Shown piece after piece: positions 1-6,642 of a stretch of 14,774 nucleotides of DNA (position 1 is its first letter; each line of letters begins with the position of its first letter). Both the position numbers and the translations under genes were made by a program. The notes under the pieces are model-generated. The model was not told the DNA's origin, searched no databases, and saw only the letters and a list, made by a program, of their open reading frames with translations. Origin of the DNA: Flavobacterium sp. GTDB taxonomy: Bacteria; Bacteroidota; Bacteroidia; Flavobacteriales; Flavobacteriaceae. Where the stretch lies: positions 1 through 14,774 of the forward strand of contig SEBM01000032.1 of NCBI GenBank assembly GCA_004296145.1. Direction: 5' to 3'.

Positions 1-924
1 TTCCTGCTCCAGAGGCAAGTCAATTTCACTTTCAAAAAAGACCAGTTGTCTTTTATAAACAGCTTCGATTAAATAATGATTTCCTCTAAAATAAGTTCTT
101 CTGATTTTGACCGGAAGATTAGATTCTGCAACCATTTTAAACTGATGCGGATATACTAATGTTTTGTGTGTTTCATCTTCGTAAGGAACCAATAAATGTG
201 TTGCAATTTCGTTTACTTCACCAAAAAGTGACGCAACATATTTAGTCTGAGGATCCTCATAAATTTTTGTCGGATTATCTTTTGTAACGATTTCTCCATT
301 TCGCATTACAATAGCTTCATCTGCAAAAGACAAAGCATCTGTACTATCATGTGTAGCAATGATACAGGTAATTTCTTTTTGTTTTAGATATCTAAATAAA
401 TTGCGTCGCAAAGCATTTTTACGAAACGCATCTATCTGACTAAAAGGTTCATCAAGTAAAATAACTTTGGGTTCTAAGGCCAAAACCCTAACCAAAGCAA
501 TTCTTTGCTGTTGTCCTCCACTCAAAAACTTAGCTTTCGTATTCGAAAACTTATCCATTTCTACCATTTCCAGCAGTTCCTGGATACGCAGCTTTTTCAT
601 ATTGGCAAAACCATTAGAAAGAAATTTTCCAACATTTTCCGCTACAGTTTCATATGGGGACAAATCAAAATCCTGCGCCAGATATTTCATATAAAGCATT
701 CCGGGAATCAAATTGTATTTAGGTCCCAAAACAGGATCTCCATTATAAAAAATCTCACCTTCATCGAGATCATACAATCCATAAATAAGTTTCAGAAGCG
801 TACTTTTTCCGCAGCCGCTTTCTCCTATAATAGCAATATTTTGTCCTTTTTCTATAGAAAAAGTCACGTTTTTTATAACCGGTGTTTCCGTATACGAAAA
901 GGAGATATTTTTTATGTCAAGCAT
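1..924 (-). CDS. ABC transporter ATP-binding protein (3' end beyond window)
   Basis: The reading frame runs from an ATG at 924 down to base 1 without a stop, giving 308 codons, so the C terminus lies outside the window. It is the nucleotide-binding subunit of an ABC transporter, acting on the inner face of the inner membrane. Visible motifs are Walker A GESGCGKST (residues 34-42), Q-loop Q84, signature LSGGQQQR (134-141), Walker B VILLDEP (154-160), the D-loop SQID and the switch histidine H192. After about residue 235 comes an extra region resembling the TOBE-like C-terminal domains of the PotA/FbpC/UgpC importer group. The substrate cannot be read, and no permease or binding protein is in view. 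A -7 box (944-951) sits only about 20 bases upstream, giving a very short leader and supporting this start. Family assignment is secure; transporter type is not. Confidence 0.93.
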   Translation of the reverse strand, partial: MLDIKNISFSYTETPVIKNVTFSIEKGQNIAIIGESGCGKSTLLKLIYGLYDLDEGEIFYNGDPVLGPKYNLIPGMLYMKYLAQDFDLSPYETVAENVGKFLSNGFANMKKLRIQELLEMVEMDKFSNTKAKFLSGGQQQRIALVRVLALEPKVILLDEPFSQIDAFRKNALRRNLFRYLKQKEITCIIATHDSTDALSFADEAIVMRNGEIVTKDNPTKIYEDPQTKYVASLFGEVNEIATHLLVPYEDETHKTLVYPHQFKMVAESNLPVKIRRTYFRGNHYLIEAVYKRQLVFFESEIDLPLEQE

Positions 925-943
925 TGAGTTCTAATTGAGGGTT

Positions 944-975
944 CAAATTTACAATGTTTAATTTCTATTGTCAAA
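944..975 (-). promoter_or_regulatory. Bacteroidota-type promoter for the ABC ATPase gene
   Basis: On the minus strand TAAATTTG (944-951) matches the phylum's -7 consensus TAnnTTTG, and TTTG (972-975) lies 20 nt upstream as a -33 box. The -33 box is formed by the end of the U-tract of the preceding ompA-family terminator, so the two signals overlap. Confidence 0.65.
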
Positions 976-1006
976 AAAAAAGCTGTTCAATAACGAACAG
1001 CTTTTT
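973..1006 (-). terminator. Intrinsic terminator downstream of the OmpA-family gene
   Basis: Arms 977-988 and 995-1006 pair perfectly over 12 bp (core AGCTGTTC/GAACAGCT) around a 6-nt loop. On the minus strand the stem runs into an unbroken T-tract (the A-run at 973-981). It starts 23 bases past the stop of the OmpA-family gene. Confidence 0.85.
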
Positions 1007-1028
1007 CTTAATTATATTGTATGGTAAA

Positions 1029-1724
1029 TTATTTTCCAGCTTGCGCTTTTGCATCATTTACCATTTTATCATTTGCTGTGATAGAAAACTCAACACGACG
1101 GTTTTGTGCTCTTCCTTCCGGAGTATCATTTGTTGCAATCGGATCAACTATTCCTAAACCTGAAGTTTTGAAACGGCTTGATTTTAATCCTTTTGAAACT
1201 AAATAAGATTGCACTGAAGCAGCTCTTTGTCCAGAAAGTGTCAAATTATATTCTGGTTTACCTGTGTTATCAGTGTAACCAAAAATTTGAATATCAGTAT
1301 CGCCGTACTCATTAAATACAGGAACCAATTTATCTAAATTTGCTTTTGCCTGAGATGTTAATGTTGATTTGTTAGTATCAAAACGAACTGCATTTTCATT
1401 CAAAGTTAAGTGAATACCTTCACCAACTCTTTCTACAGACGCACCTGGCAAAGCCTGATCAATTTCACGGGCTTGTTTGTCCATTTTGTTTCCGATAAGG
1501 GCTCCGGTTCCTCCACCTACAGCAGCTCCAATTGCAGCTCCCAAAGCGGCATTACCACCTTTACCTAAATTATTTCCTAAAATACCTCCAATAAGACCAC
1601 CGGCTACAACTCCGATTCCGGCACCTTTTTGTGTGTTATTTGCATTTTTTACTGAATCACAACTTGCAAATAAACTAACTAATACAAGTAAAGTACTTAA
1701 ACTTAATGCTGTTATCTTTTTCAT
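1029..1724 (-). CDS. OmpA-family lipoprotein with glycine-zipper domain
   Basis: The 231-residue product is a predicted outer-membrane lipoprotein that anchors the membrane to peptidoglycan. It starts with a lipoprotein signal peptide (LFASC, lipidated Cys22). A Gly/Ala-rich glycine-zipper segment follows at about 34-80 (GLIGGILGNNLGKGG and similar), and an OmpA-like peptidoglycan-binding domain occupies about 100-216. In that domain TDNTG (151-155) and R167 in LSGQRAASVQSYL stand 15 residues apart, the spacing of the diaminopimelate-binding Asp and Arg of known OmpA C-terminal domains; NRRVEF (208-213) closes it. There is no beta-barrel, so this is the Pal/YiaD-like arrangement rather than true OmpA. 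It follows the lipocalin-like gene by 18 bases, so the two are probably one transcript ending at the 973-1006 terminator. Confidence 0.93.
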   Translation of the reverse strand: MKKITALSLSTLLVLVSLFASCDSVKNANNTQKGAGIGVVAGGLIGGILGNNLGKGGNAALGAAIGAAVGGGTGALIGNKMDKQAREIDQALPGASVERVGEGIHLTLNENAVRFDTNKSTLTSQAKANLDKLVPVFNEYGDTDIQIFGYTDNTGKPEYNLTLSGQRAASVQSYLVSKGLKSSRFKTSGLGIVDPIATNDTPEGRAQNRRVEFSITANDKMVNDAKAQAGK

Positions 1725-1742
1725 TTTTTATTCTTTTAAATA

Positions 1743-2243
1743 TTAATTAGCTCTTTGAAATTGATAGGTTACATCTTTAACCTGCCCACCTACATTAATG
1801 TTGTCGATTAACTGAAAAGAACTTTCAGTAATACCACCAACTTTAAGTAAATATCCGTCTCTTACTTTTTTTGCTTTTACACCAGCATCAAGAATTTTCA
1901 GAATAAACATTCCCTGATTATTGATACTCCAAACAATAGGAGAAGAAAAAGAAGTACAACTTGGTGCTGTCAAAGCCATTGTTCCTTTGTTGTTGTTTGA
2001 AACAAAACTCCATGTACTACCAATAAAACATTTTGAATCTGCAAGATCAAATGAGTTTACTTTTATATAGTCTGAACCAGGGTAAGAAACATTGGTAAGT
2101 ACCCAGTTTCCTTTAAGAGCAACTTGAGTAGATTTATCAAGTTTAGTTGAAAGTGTTGTTCCTTCAGTCGAAGTGGTTGACGAAGCTGATTTACACGCAA
2201 ATACAAGCGTGGCCATCATGCATATGAAAACTATTTTCTTCAT
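1743..2243 (-). CDS. Lipocalin-like lipoprotein
   Basis: A 166-residue exported lipoprotein. The signal peptide ends in LVFAC (lipidated Cys17), followed by a Ser/Thr-rich linker to about residue 40. The remainder resembles the small lipocalin-like proteins common in Flavobacteria: GNW (45-47) corresponds to the lipocalin GxW motif at the start of strand A, and alternating hydrophobic strands follow. Cys72 and Cys96 could form a disulfide. An ATG nine bases further upstream (2252) would add Met-Tyr-Lys; I prefer 2243 because it gives a standard MKK signal-peptide start, but neither has a clear ribosome binding site. It is the first gene of a probable two-gene operon with the OmpA-family lipoprotein. 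The ligand is unknown, and the fold is inferred from motif and size. Confidence 0.85.
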   Translation of the reverse strand: MKKIVFICMMATLVFACKSASSTTSTEGTTLSTKLDKSTQVALKGNWVLTNVSYPGSDYIKVNSFDLADSKCFIGSTWSFVSNNNKGTMALTAPSCTSFSSPIVWSINNQGMFILKILDAGVKAKKVRDGYLLKVGGITESSFQLIDNINVGGQVKDVTYQFQRAN

Positions 2244-2294
2244 TTTGTACATTTATTTAAGTTAATACTTACACGTTTAACAATTATTATACCA

Positions 2295-2302
2295 CAAATA
2301 TA
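2295..2302 (-). promoter_or_regulatory. -7 box for the lipocalin-like/OmpA-family operon
   Basis: TATATTTG on the minus strand is an exact TAnnTTTG match about 50 bases upstream of the start codon. I see no good TTTG at the usual -33 distance. Confidence 0.5.
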
Positions 2303-2369
2303 CGATTCATTGGCAAAACTTCTGTTTTAGAATCTAATTATTTTCTTTCAAAATTAACACTTACGCCAT

Positions 2370-2402
2370 TTTGTCACCTTAGAATAATTGGTATTTTTTT
2401 TG
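2370..2402 (+). promoter_or_regulatory. Probable htpG promoter
   Basis: TTTG (2370-2373) is followed after 18 nt by TA plus a run of eight T and a G (2392-2402). This is a stretched form of TAnnTTTG, 43 bases before the htpG start. No CIRCE-type inverted repeat is visible, so heat control, if any, is not evident from a known operator. Confidence 0.4.
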
Positions 2403-2445
2403 AACAAATGAAAATCATCACATTAAACTAAAAAAATTAAAGAAT

Positions 2446-4329
2446 ATGACAACAGGTAAAATTAATGTTTCAGTAGAAAACATCTTTCCCTTAATCAAAA
2501 AGTTTTTATACAGCGATCACGAAATCTTTTTACGTGAGCTGGTTTCAAACGGAACCGATGCTACTTTAAAATTAAAACACCTTATTAGCATTGGCGAAGC
2601 TAAAGTTGAATACGGAAATCCGATTATTGAGATTAAAGTGGATAAAGAAGGTAAAAAAATCCACATTATTGACCAGGGATTAGGTATGACGGCTGATGAA
2701 GTTGAAAAATATATCAATCAGGTTGCTTTCTCAGGAGCCGAAGAATTCCTTGATAAATACAAAGATTCTGCAAAAGATTCTGGAATAATCGGTCATTTTG
2801 GTCTTGGTTTCTATTCTGCTTTTATGGTTGCAGAAAAAGTAGAAATCATTACTAAATCTTATAAAGATGAGCCAGCTGCACACTGGACATGTGACGGAAG
2901 CCCTGAATTTACTCTTGAACCGGCTGACAAAACTTCACGCGGAACTGAAATTATCCTTCACGTTGCCGAAGATTCTCTTGAATTTTTAGAAGATTCAAAA
3001 ATTAGCGGTTTATTAAATAAGTACAATAAGTTTATGCCTATTCCGATTAAATTCGGAACCAGAACAGAAACACTTCCTAAACCGGAAGATGCTCCGGAAG
3101 ATTACGTAAACGAAACTGTTGAAACAGACAACATTATCAATAATCCAAACCCGGCGTGGACAAAACAGCCTTCTGAATTATCTGATGAAGATTATAAAAA
3201 CTTCTACAGAGAATTGTATCCAATGCAGTTTGAGGATCCGTTGTTTAACATTCACTTAAATGTTGATTATCCTTTTAACTTAACTGGTATTTTGTATTTC
3301 CCAAAATTGGGTTCTGATATGCAAATCCAAAAAGATAAAATTCAATTGTACCAAAACCAGGTTTACGTTACGGATAATGTAGAAGGAATTGTACCTGAAT
3401 TTTTGACAATGTTAAAAGGTGTTATTGATTCTCCGGATATTCCTTTGAACGTTTCTCGTTCTGGTCTACAAGCTGACGGTGCAGTTAAGAAAATCTCAAA
3501 CTACATCACTCGTAAAGTGGCTGATAAATTGAAAGCTCTATTTAATGAAAACCGTGCTGACTTTGAAGCAAAATGGAATGACATTAAAATTGTTTTAGAA
3601 TACGGAATGCTTTCTGAAGATAAATTCTATGAAAAAGCAGGTGCATTTGTATTATACCCAACAGTTGATGATACTTATTTTACTCTTGAAGAATTAAAAG
3701 AAAAACTAAAAGACAACCAAACTGACAAAGACGGAAAATTGGTTGTTTTATATGCCGGAAATAAAGAAGCACAACACTCTTATATCGAAACTGCAAAGGC
3801 AAAGGGATACGAAGTATTGCTTTTAGATTCTCCGATTATCTCTCACTTAATTCAAAAAATTGAAGGCGATAATAGCGATCTGACTTTTGTACGTGTGGAT
3901 TCTGACCATATTGATAACTTAATCAAGAAAGACGAAAACACGATCTCTAAATTATCTGATGAAGAAAAAGAAACTTTAAAAACTTCTTTGGAAGCTTATA
4001 TTCCAAAAGCTTACAGTGTACAATTGGAAGCTATGGATAGTCAGGCAGCTCCTTTTATCATCACGCAGCCTGAATTTATGCGTAGGATGAAAGAAATGAG
4101 CCAATCTGGCGGAGGCGGAATGTTCGGAATGGGAAATATGCCGGAAATGTACAATCTGGTTGTAAATACTAATTCTGATTTGGCGACAAATATCTTAAAT
4201 ACAGCAGATAAAACGCATCAGGAACATTTGGTTAAACAAGCTTTGGACTTAGCTAAATTATCGCAAAACCTTTTAAAAGGTGAAGCTTTGACTGCTTTTG
4301 TAAAAAGAAGTTTTGAGATGATTAAGTAA
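2446..4329 (+). CDS. htpG: Molecular chaperone HtpG (bacterial Hsp90)
   Basis: ATP-dependent dimeric chaperone of the cytoplasm, 627 residues, the usual length. The N-terminal GHKL ATPase shows the catalytic Glu31 in ELVSNGTDAT (Asn35 binds Mg), nucleotide-binding Asp76 in DQGLGM, the lid motif GHFGLGFYSAF (116-126) and GTEIIL (167-171). The middle domain carries the ATP-contacting Arg338 in NVSRSGLQ. The C-terminal dimerisation part contains a Gly/Met-rich insert (about 554-568, GGGGMFGMGNMPEM) that I associate with Bacteroidota homologues. NGTDAT and NVSRSGLQ differ from the E. coli wording (NASDA, NVSREILQ); I take these as lineage variants because the catalytic residues are kept. The gene is monocistronic: its own promoter region upstream and a strong terminator directly downstream. 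Confidence 0.98.
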   Translation: MTTGKINVSVENIFPLIKKFLYSDHEIFLRELVSNGTDATLKLKHLISIGEAKVEYGNPIIEIKVDKEGKKIHIIDQGLGMTADEVEKYINQVAFSGAEEFLDKYKDSAKDSGIIGHFGLGFYSAFMVAEKVEIITKSYKDEPAAHWTCDGSPEFTLEPADKTSRGTEIILHVAEDSLEFLEDSKISGLLNKYNKFMPIPIKFGTRTETLPKPEDAPEDYVNETVETDNIINNPNPAWTKQPSELSDEDYKNFYRELYPMQFEDPLFNIHLNVDYPFNLTGILYFPKLGSDMQIQKDKIQLYQNQVYVTDNVEGIVPEFLTMLKGVIDSPDIPLNVSRSGLQADGAVKKISNYITRKVADKLKALFNENRADFEAKWNDIKIVLEYGMLSEDKFYEKAGAFVLYPTVDDTYFTLEELKEKLKDNQTDKDGKLVVLYAGNKEAQHSYIETAKAKGYEVLLLDSPIISHLIQKIEGDNSDLTFVRVDSDHIDNLIKKDENTISKLSDEEKETLKTSLEAYIPKAYSVQLEAMDSQAAPFIITQPEFMRRMKEMSQSGGGGMFGMGNMPEMYNLVVNTNSDLATNILNTADKTHQEHLVKQALDLAKLSQNLLKGEALTAFVKRSFEMIK

Positions 4330-4350
4330 TAATCTTCACTATATATTTAA

Positions 4351-4386
4351 AATCCCGCAAATTAACTTTTGCGGGATTTTTTTTTT
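4351..4386 (+). terminator. Intrinsic terminator of htpG
   Basis: AATCCCGCAA (4351-4360) pairs perfectly with TTGCGGGATT (4369-4378) around an 8-nt loop, followed by a T-run to 4386. It starts 22 bases after the htpG stop. Confidence 0.93.
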
Positions 4387-4473
4387 GACTCATAAAAAAG
4401 AATTTTTCTTTTGGCGAATGAAAATCATAAATGCTCCAAATTTAAATTTTTATCAACCAAAATCTTTTTTTGC

Positions 4474-4481
4474 TATTTTTG
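4474..4481 (+). promoter_or_regulatory. -7 box for the 4519 lipoprotein gene
   Basis: TATTTTTG is an exact TAnnTTTG match 37 bases before the start codon, in the short gap after the htpG terminator. No clear -33 TTTG is seen. Confidence 0.5.
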
Positions 4482-4518
4482 ATCAGCCTTTAATATCTAA
4501 CTAAAAACAAATACCACT

Positions 4519-5340
4519 ATGAAAAAAACCTTTTTTTTACTCTTAACCCTTTGTACAACAGCCATAACTTATGTTTCCTGCGGTAGCGACGGAGATGATG
4601 TTGTAAATCAGGCAGACACATCTGCTGTCGGAGCATCTGTAGTTATTGATGCTGTAAATGAAATAGATGTCAACACTGGATTGCAGGTTACAGCAGAAAA
4701 TACAGCTGCAAAATCGGCAGAAAATCCGGCTGGTCCATGCGCAACCATAACCGTAGATACACCAACAGATGAAGCCTACCCAAAAATTTTTACTGTTGAT
4801 TTTGGAACGGGCTGTACTGTTAATCAAATTACAAGAAAAGGAAAATTAAAAATTACACTTACCGGATCTGTATTTAACACAGGCAGTAAAATGACTATTG
4901 AAAGAATTGACTATGCTATCAACAGCATGAAACTGGAAGGAACTATTGAATACGTCAATACTACAACGGAACAAACTGTACCGAAATGGACAAGAAAAGT
5001 CATTAACGGAAAACTTACTGATTTACTGGGAAGAGTTTATACTAATTCAGGAAATTATACAACCAAACAAACAGAAGGTGTTGCGACTCTTACTCTTGCA
5101 GATAATGTCTATGAAATCATCGAGGGAACTCATACTGTAACTTCTGATAACGGAGGTGTTTTGACTTTGACGGTTCAGGAAAATTTGGTTAAAAAATATT
5201 CTTGTGAGTTTATTTCTAAAGGAAAACTCAAAGTTCAGGGAGGTTATTTAAACGGAGTTGTTGACTACGGAAATAATGACTGTGACCGTAAATACAGCTA
5301 TACTCACGAGAACGGAGATGTATACGATTTAACGATGTAA
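4519..5340 (+). CDS. Uncharacterised lipoprotein, probably surface-exposed
   Basis: I do not recognise the family of this 273-residue protein. A signal peptide with lipobox YVSC (lipidated Cys21) is clear. The residues after the Cys, GSDGDD, are Ser/Asp-rich like the lipoprotein export signal described for Flavobacterium and Bacteroides, which suggests transport to the outer face of the outer membrane. After an Ala-rich, low-complexity stretch (about 28-70), the rest is rich in Thr, Gly and alternating hydrophobic residues, typical of a beta-sandwich or barrel-like fold. The cysteines near residues 74 and 99, and two more near the C terminus (in KYSCEF and NDCDRK), could make disulfides. The gene is monocistronic, with its own promoter box and terminator. 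The export signal is inferred by resemblance only. Confidence 0.85.
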   Translation: MKKTFFLLLTLCTTAITYVSCGSDGDDVVNQADTSAVGASVVIDAVNEIDVNTGLQVTAENTAAKSAENPAGPCATITVDTPTDEAYPKIFTVDFGTGCTVNQITRKGKLKITLTGSVFNTGSKMTIERIDYAINSMKLEGTIEYVNTTTEQTVPKWTRKVINGKLTDLLGRVYTNSGNYTTKQTEGVATLTLADNVYEIIEGTHTVTSDNGGVLTLTVQENLVKKYSCEFISKGKLKVQGGYLNGVVDYGNNDCDRKYSYTHENGDVYDLTM

Positions 5341-5366
5341 CTATTTCATTTATAAAAATATAAATC

Positions 5367-5400
5367 AATCCCAATCTAGAAATAGATTGGGATTTTATTT
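5367..5400 (+). terminator. Intrinsic terminator after the 4519 lipoprotein gene
   Basis: AATCCCAATCT (5367-5377) pairs perfectly with AGATTGGGATT (5384-5394) over 11 bp around a 6-nt loop, followed by TTATTTTT. It starts 27 bases past the stop. Confidence 0.9.
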
Positions 5401-5447
5401 TTATCAAAAATTAAACACTCATTTCTCAACATTCAAACTATTTTCTT

Positions 5448-5454
5448 TATTTTG
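5448..5454 (+). promoter_or_regulatory. Possible -7 box for the 5474 lipoprotein gene
   Basis: TATTTTG is one base shorter than TAnnTTTG and lies 20 bases before the start codon. It is the best candidate in this short gap but is not a full match. Confidence 0.3.
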
Positions 5455-5473
5455 CAGCAAAATCTAAAAACCA

Positions 5474-6190
5474 ATGAAAAAATCAATTATTGCCTTTGCT
5501 GTTCTTGCTCTTTTAGCATCATGCGGCAAAAAAGAATCTACTGACGGCTTACACCTTACCGGAAACATAAAAGGATTAAAAAATGGAACTTTATATATTC
5601 AACGAGTTGTAGATACTACTCTTGTTGCAATTGACTCTGTAAAAATCGATGGTAATTCTTCTTTTGAAAGAGACATAAAATTAGAATCTCCTGAAATGCT
5701 TTATTTATTCCTGGATCGTGGAGTTACCAATTCTTTAGACAATAATATTTTATTCTTTGCTGAGCCCGGAAATGTAAATATCGACACTAACCTTGATAAT
5801 TTTATTTACGGTGCTAAAATTACAGGATCTAAAAACCAGGATTTATACGAGGAGTATAAAAAAATAAACTCCCGCTTTAATGATGAAAACCTTACTATGG
5901 TGGAGTCAAAATTTAAAGCTATCAAAAGACAGGATCAAAAAGCAGTTGACAGCATAGACGCAAAACAACAGTCTAATATCAAAAGAAAATATTTATTTGC
6001 TACCAACTTCGCCATTAATCACAAAGATTACGAAATAGCGCCTTATATTGCTTTAGCAGAGATTTATGATATCAATATCAAATTTTTGGACACTATTCAA
6101 AAATCTATGACTCCTAAAGTTGCAAAATCACTTTACGGAAAGAAATTGACAAAGTATGTTGATGATATTAAAAAAGAAGAGAAGAAATAG
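5474..6190 (+). CDS. DUF4369-like lipoprotein without thioredoxin domain
   Basis: A 238-residue predicted lipoprotein: signal peptide with LLASC, lipidated Cys17. Residues about 25-120 (LTGNIKGLKNGTLYIQRV, a DSVKIDG segment, FFAEPGNVNI, ITGSKNQ) have the look of the DUF4369 domain, which in Bacteroidota normally stands in front of an AhpC/TSA thioredoxin-like domain in periplasmic thiol-disulfide proteins. Here the second half is instead a highly charged, mostly helical region (about 120-238, Lys/Glu/Asp-rich, ending KKEEKK), with no CxxC motif and no cysteine after the lipid anchor. It therefore cannot be a thioredoxin itself. The function is unknown. The gene stands alone, between terminators on both sides. 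The domain name is by recognition of the pattern, not a search. Confidence 0.85.
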   Translation: MKKSIIAFAVLALLASCGKKESTDGLHLTGNIKGLKNGTLYIQRVVDTTLVAIDSVKIDGNSSFERDIKLESPEMLYLFLDRGVTNSLDNNILFFAEPGNVNIDTNLDNFIYGAKITGSKNQDLYEEYKKINSRFNDENLTMVESKFKAIKRQDQKAVDSIDAKQQSNIKRKYLFATNFAINHKDYEIAPYIALAEIYDINIKFLDTIQKSMTPKVAKSLYGKKLTKYVDDIKKEEKK

Positions 6191-6211
6191 TTTTTCTAAA
6201 AATACAATTCG

Positions 6212-6245
6212 AAAAAACGTCCTGAAAATTCAGGGCGTTTTTTTT
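6212..6245 (+). terminator. Intrinsic terminator after the DUF4369-like gene
   Basis: CGTCCTGAA (6218-6226) pairs with TTCAGGGCG (6229-6237), with one G-U pair. Flanking A-run and T-run extend the stem, and T continues to 6245. It starts 21 bases after the stop and closes plus-strand transcription before the repeat cluster. Confidence 0.88.
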
Positions 6246-6297
6246 ATTCTTTAAAGGAAACTGCTTGTATGTCGAAATGCTAGTTTGAGTTGAATTC

Positions 6298-6382
6298 GCG
6301 TGAGGGATAGAGGCGGTATCCTTTTATGAAGCGGAGCGGAATAAAAGATATAGCCGATAGCCCGGCCCGAAGGGACACGCCC
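6298..6382. ncRNA. Structured intergenic element (possible small RNA or REP-like repeat)
   Basis: An 85-nt stretch, much richer in G and C than its surroundings, that folds extensively. GCGTG (6298-6302) can pair with CACGC (6376-6380) as a closing stem. GGCGGTATC (6312-6320) plus CTTTTAT (6321-6327) pairs with ATAAAAG (6341-6347) and ATATAGCC (6348-6355), with one bulged C, one G-U and one G-A mismatch. CCC-GAA-GGG (6366-6374) forms a small hairpin. The hairpin loop (6328-6340) contains the repeated GCGGA. From memory this sequence type recurs in intergenic regions of Flavobacterium genomes; the Flavo-1 RNA family is one candidate, but I cannot confirm the match. The strand is undecided because the inverted symmetry works both ways. 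It could be a transcribed RNA or a DNA-level REP-like repeat. Confidence 0.55.
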
Positions 6383-6425
6383 AAAACTTTATAAATTTGG
6401 ATTTTAAATTTCAATTTGCCATATT

Positions 6426-6543
6426 TTTTGTCATTTGTCAATTTTGTCATTCGTCATAAATTTGGCATTCGTCGCAATCTTGTCATTTGCCACAATTTTG
6501 TCATTCACCACAATTTTGTCATTCACCACAAACTTGTCATTCT
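6426..6543. repeat. Tandem repeat, 18-bp period, seven degenerate copies
   Basis: The core TTGTCAT (one copy TTGGCAT) recurs with its first G at 6430, 6446, 6464, 6482, 6500, 6518 and 6536, spacings of 16 then 18 five times. The best copies read TTTTGTCATTCACCACAA. The last copy becomes the outer end of the inverted repeat that follows, so the 18-bp array appears to have grown from that end. The reading frame is open only in short stretches and no protein is supported. Confidence 0.85.
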
Positions 6544-6642
6544 GAGGAACGAAGAATCTTCGCGAGTGACTCTACAAAGATTGGCGATTTAGTTTATGGA
6601 GTTTCTTGCGAAGATTCTTCGTTCCTCAGAATGACAAGTTTG
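6529..6642. repeat. Inverted repeat with 35-bp perfect arms
   Basis: The arms 6529-6563 and 6608-6642 are perfect reverse complements over 35 bases, and as RNA could extend to 38 bp with one G-U pair around a 38-nt loop (6567-6604). The arm includes CTTGTCATTCTGAGGAACG and the nested palindrome CGAAGATTCTTCG. The right arm is the first of eight direct copies continuing to 7075; the left arm is the only copy in the opposite orientation. Confidence 0.9.

Noticed and set aside
467..927. Plus-strand open frames of 75 and 140 codons
   Set aside because: They lie antisense within the ABC ATPase gene, whose full set of ATPase motifs is in the other strand. The translations are low-complexity and resemble no protein.
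1477..1746. Plus-strand Pro/Ala-rich open frame
   Set aside because: This is the antisense shadow of the glycine-zipper region of the OmpA-family gene.
2253..2445. CIRCE-type heat-shock operator upstream of htpG
   Set aside because: No inverted TTAGCACTC-type repeat is present in the gap, and nothing else there resembles a known heat-shock operator.
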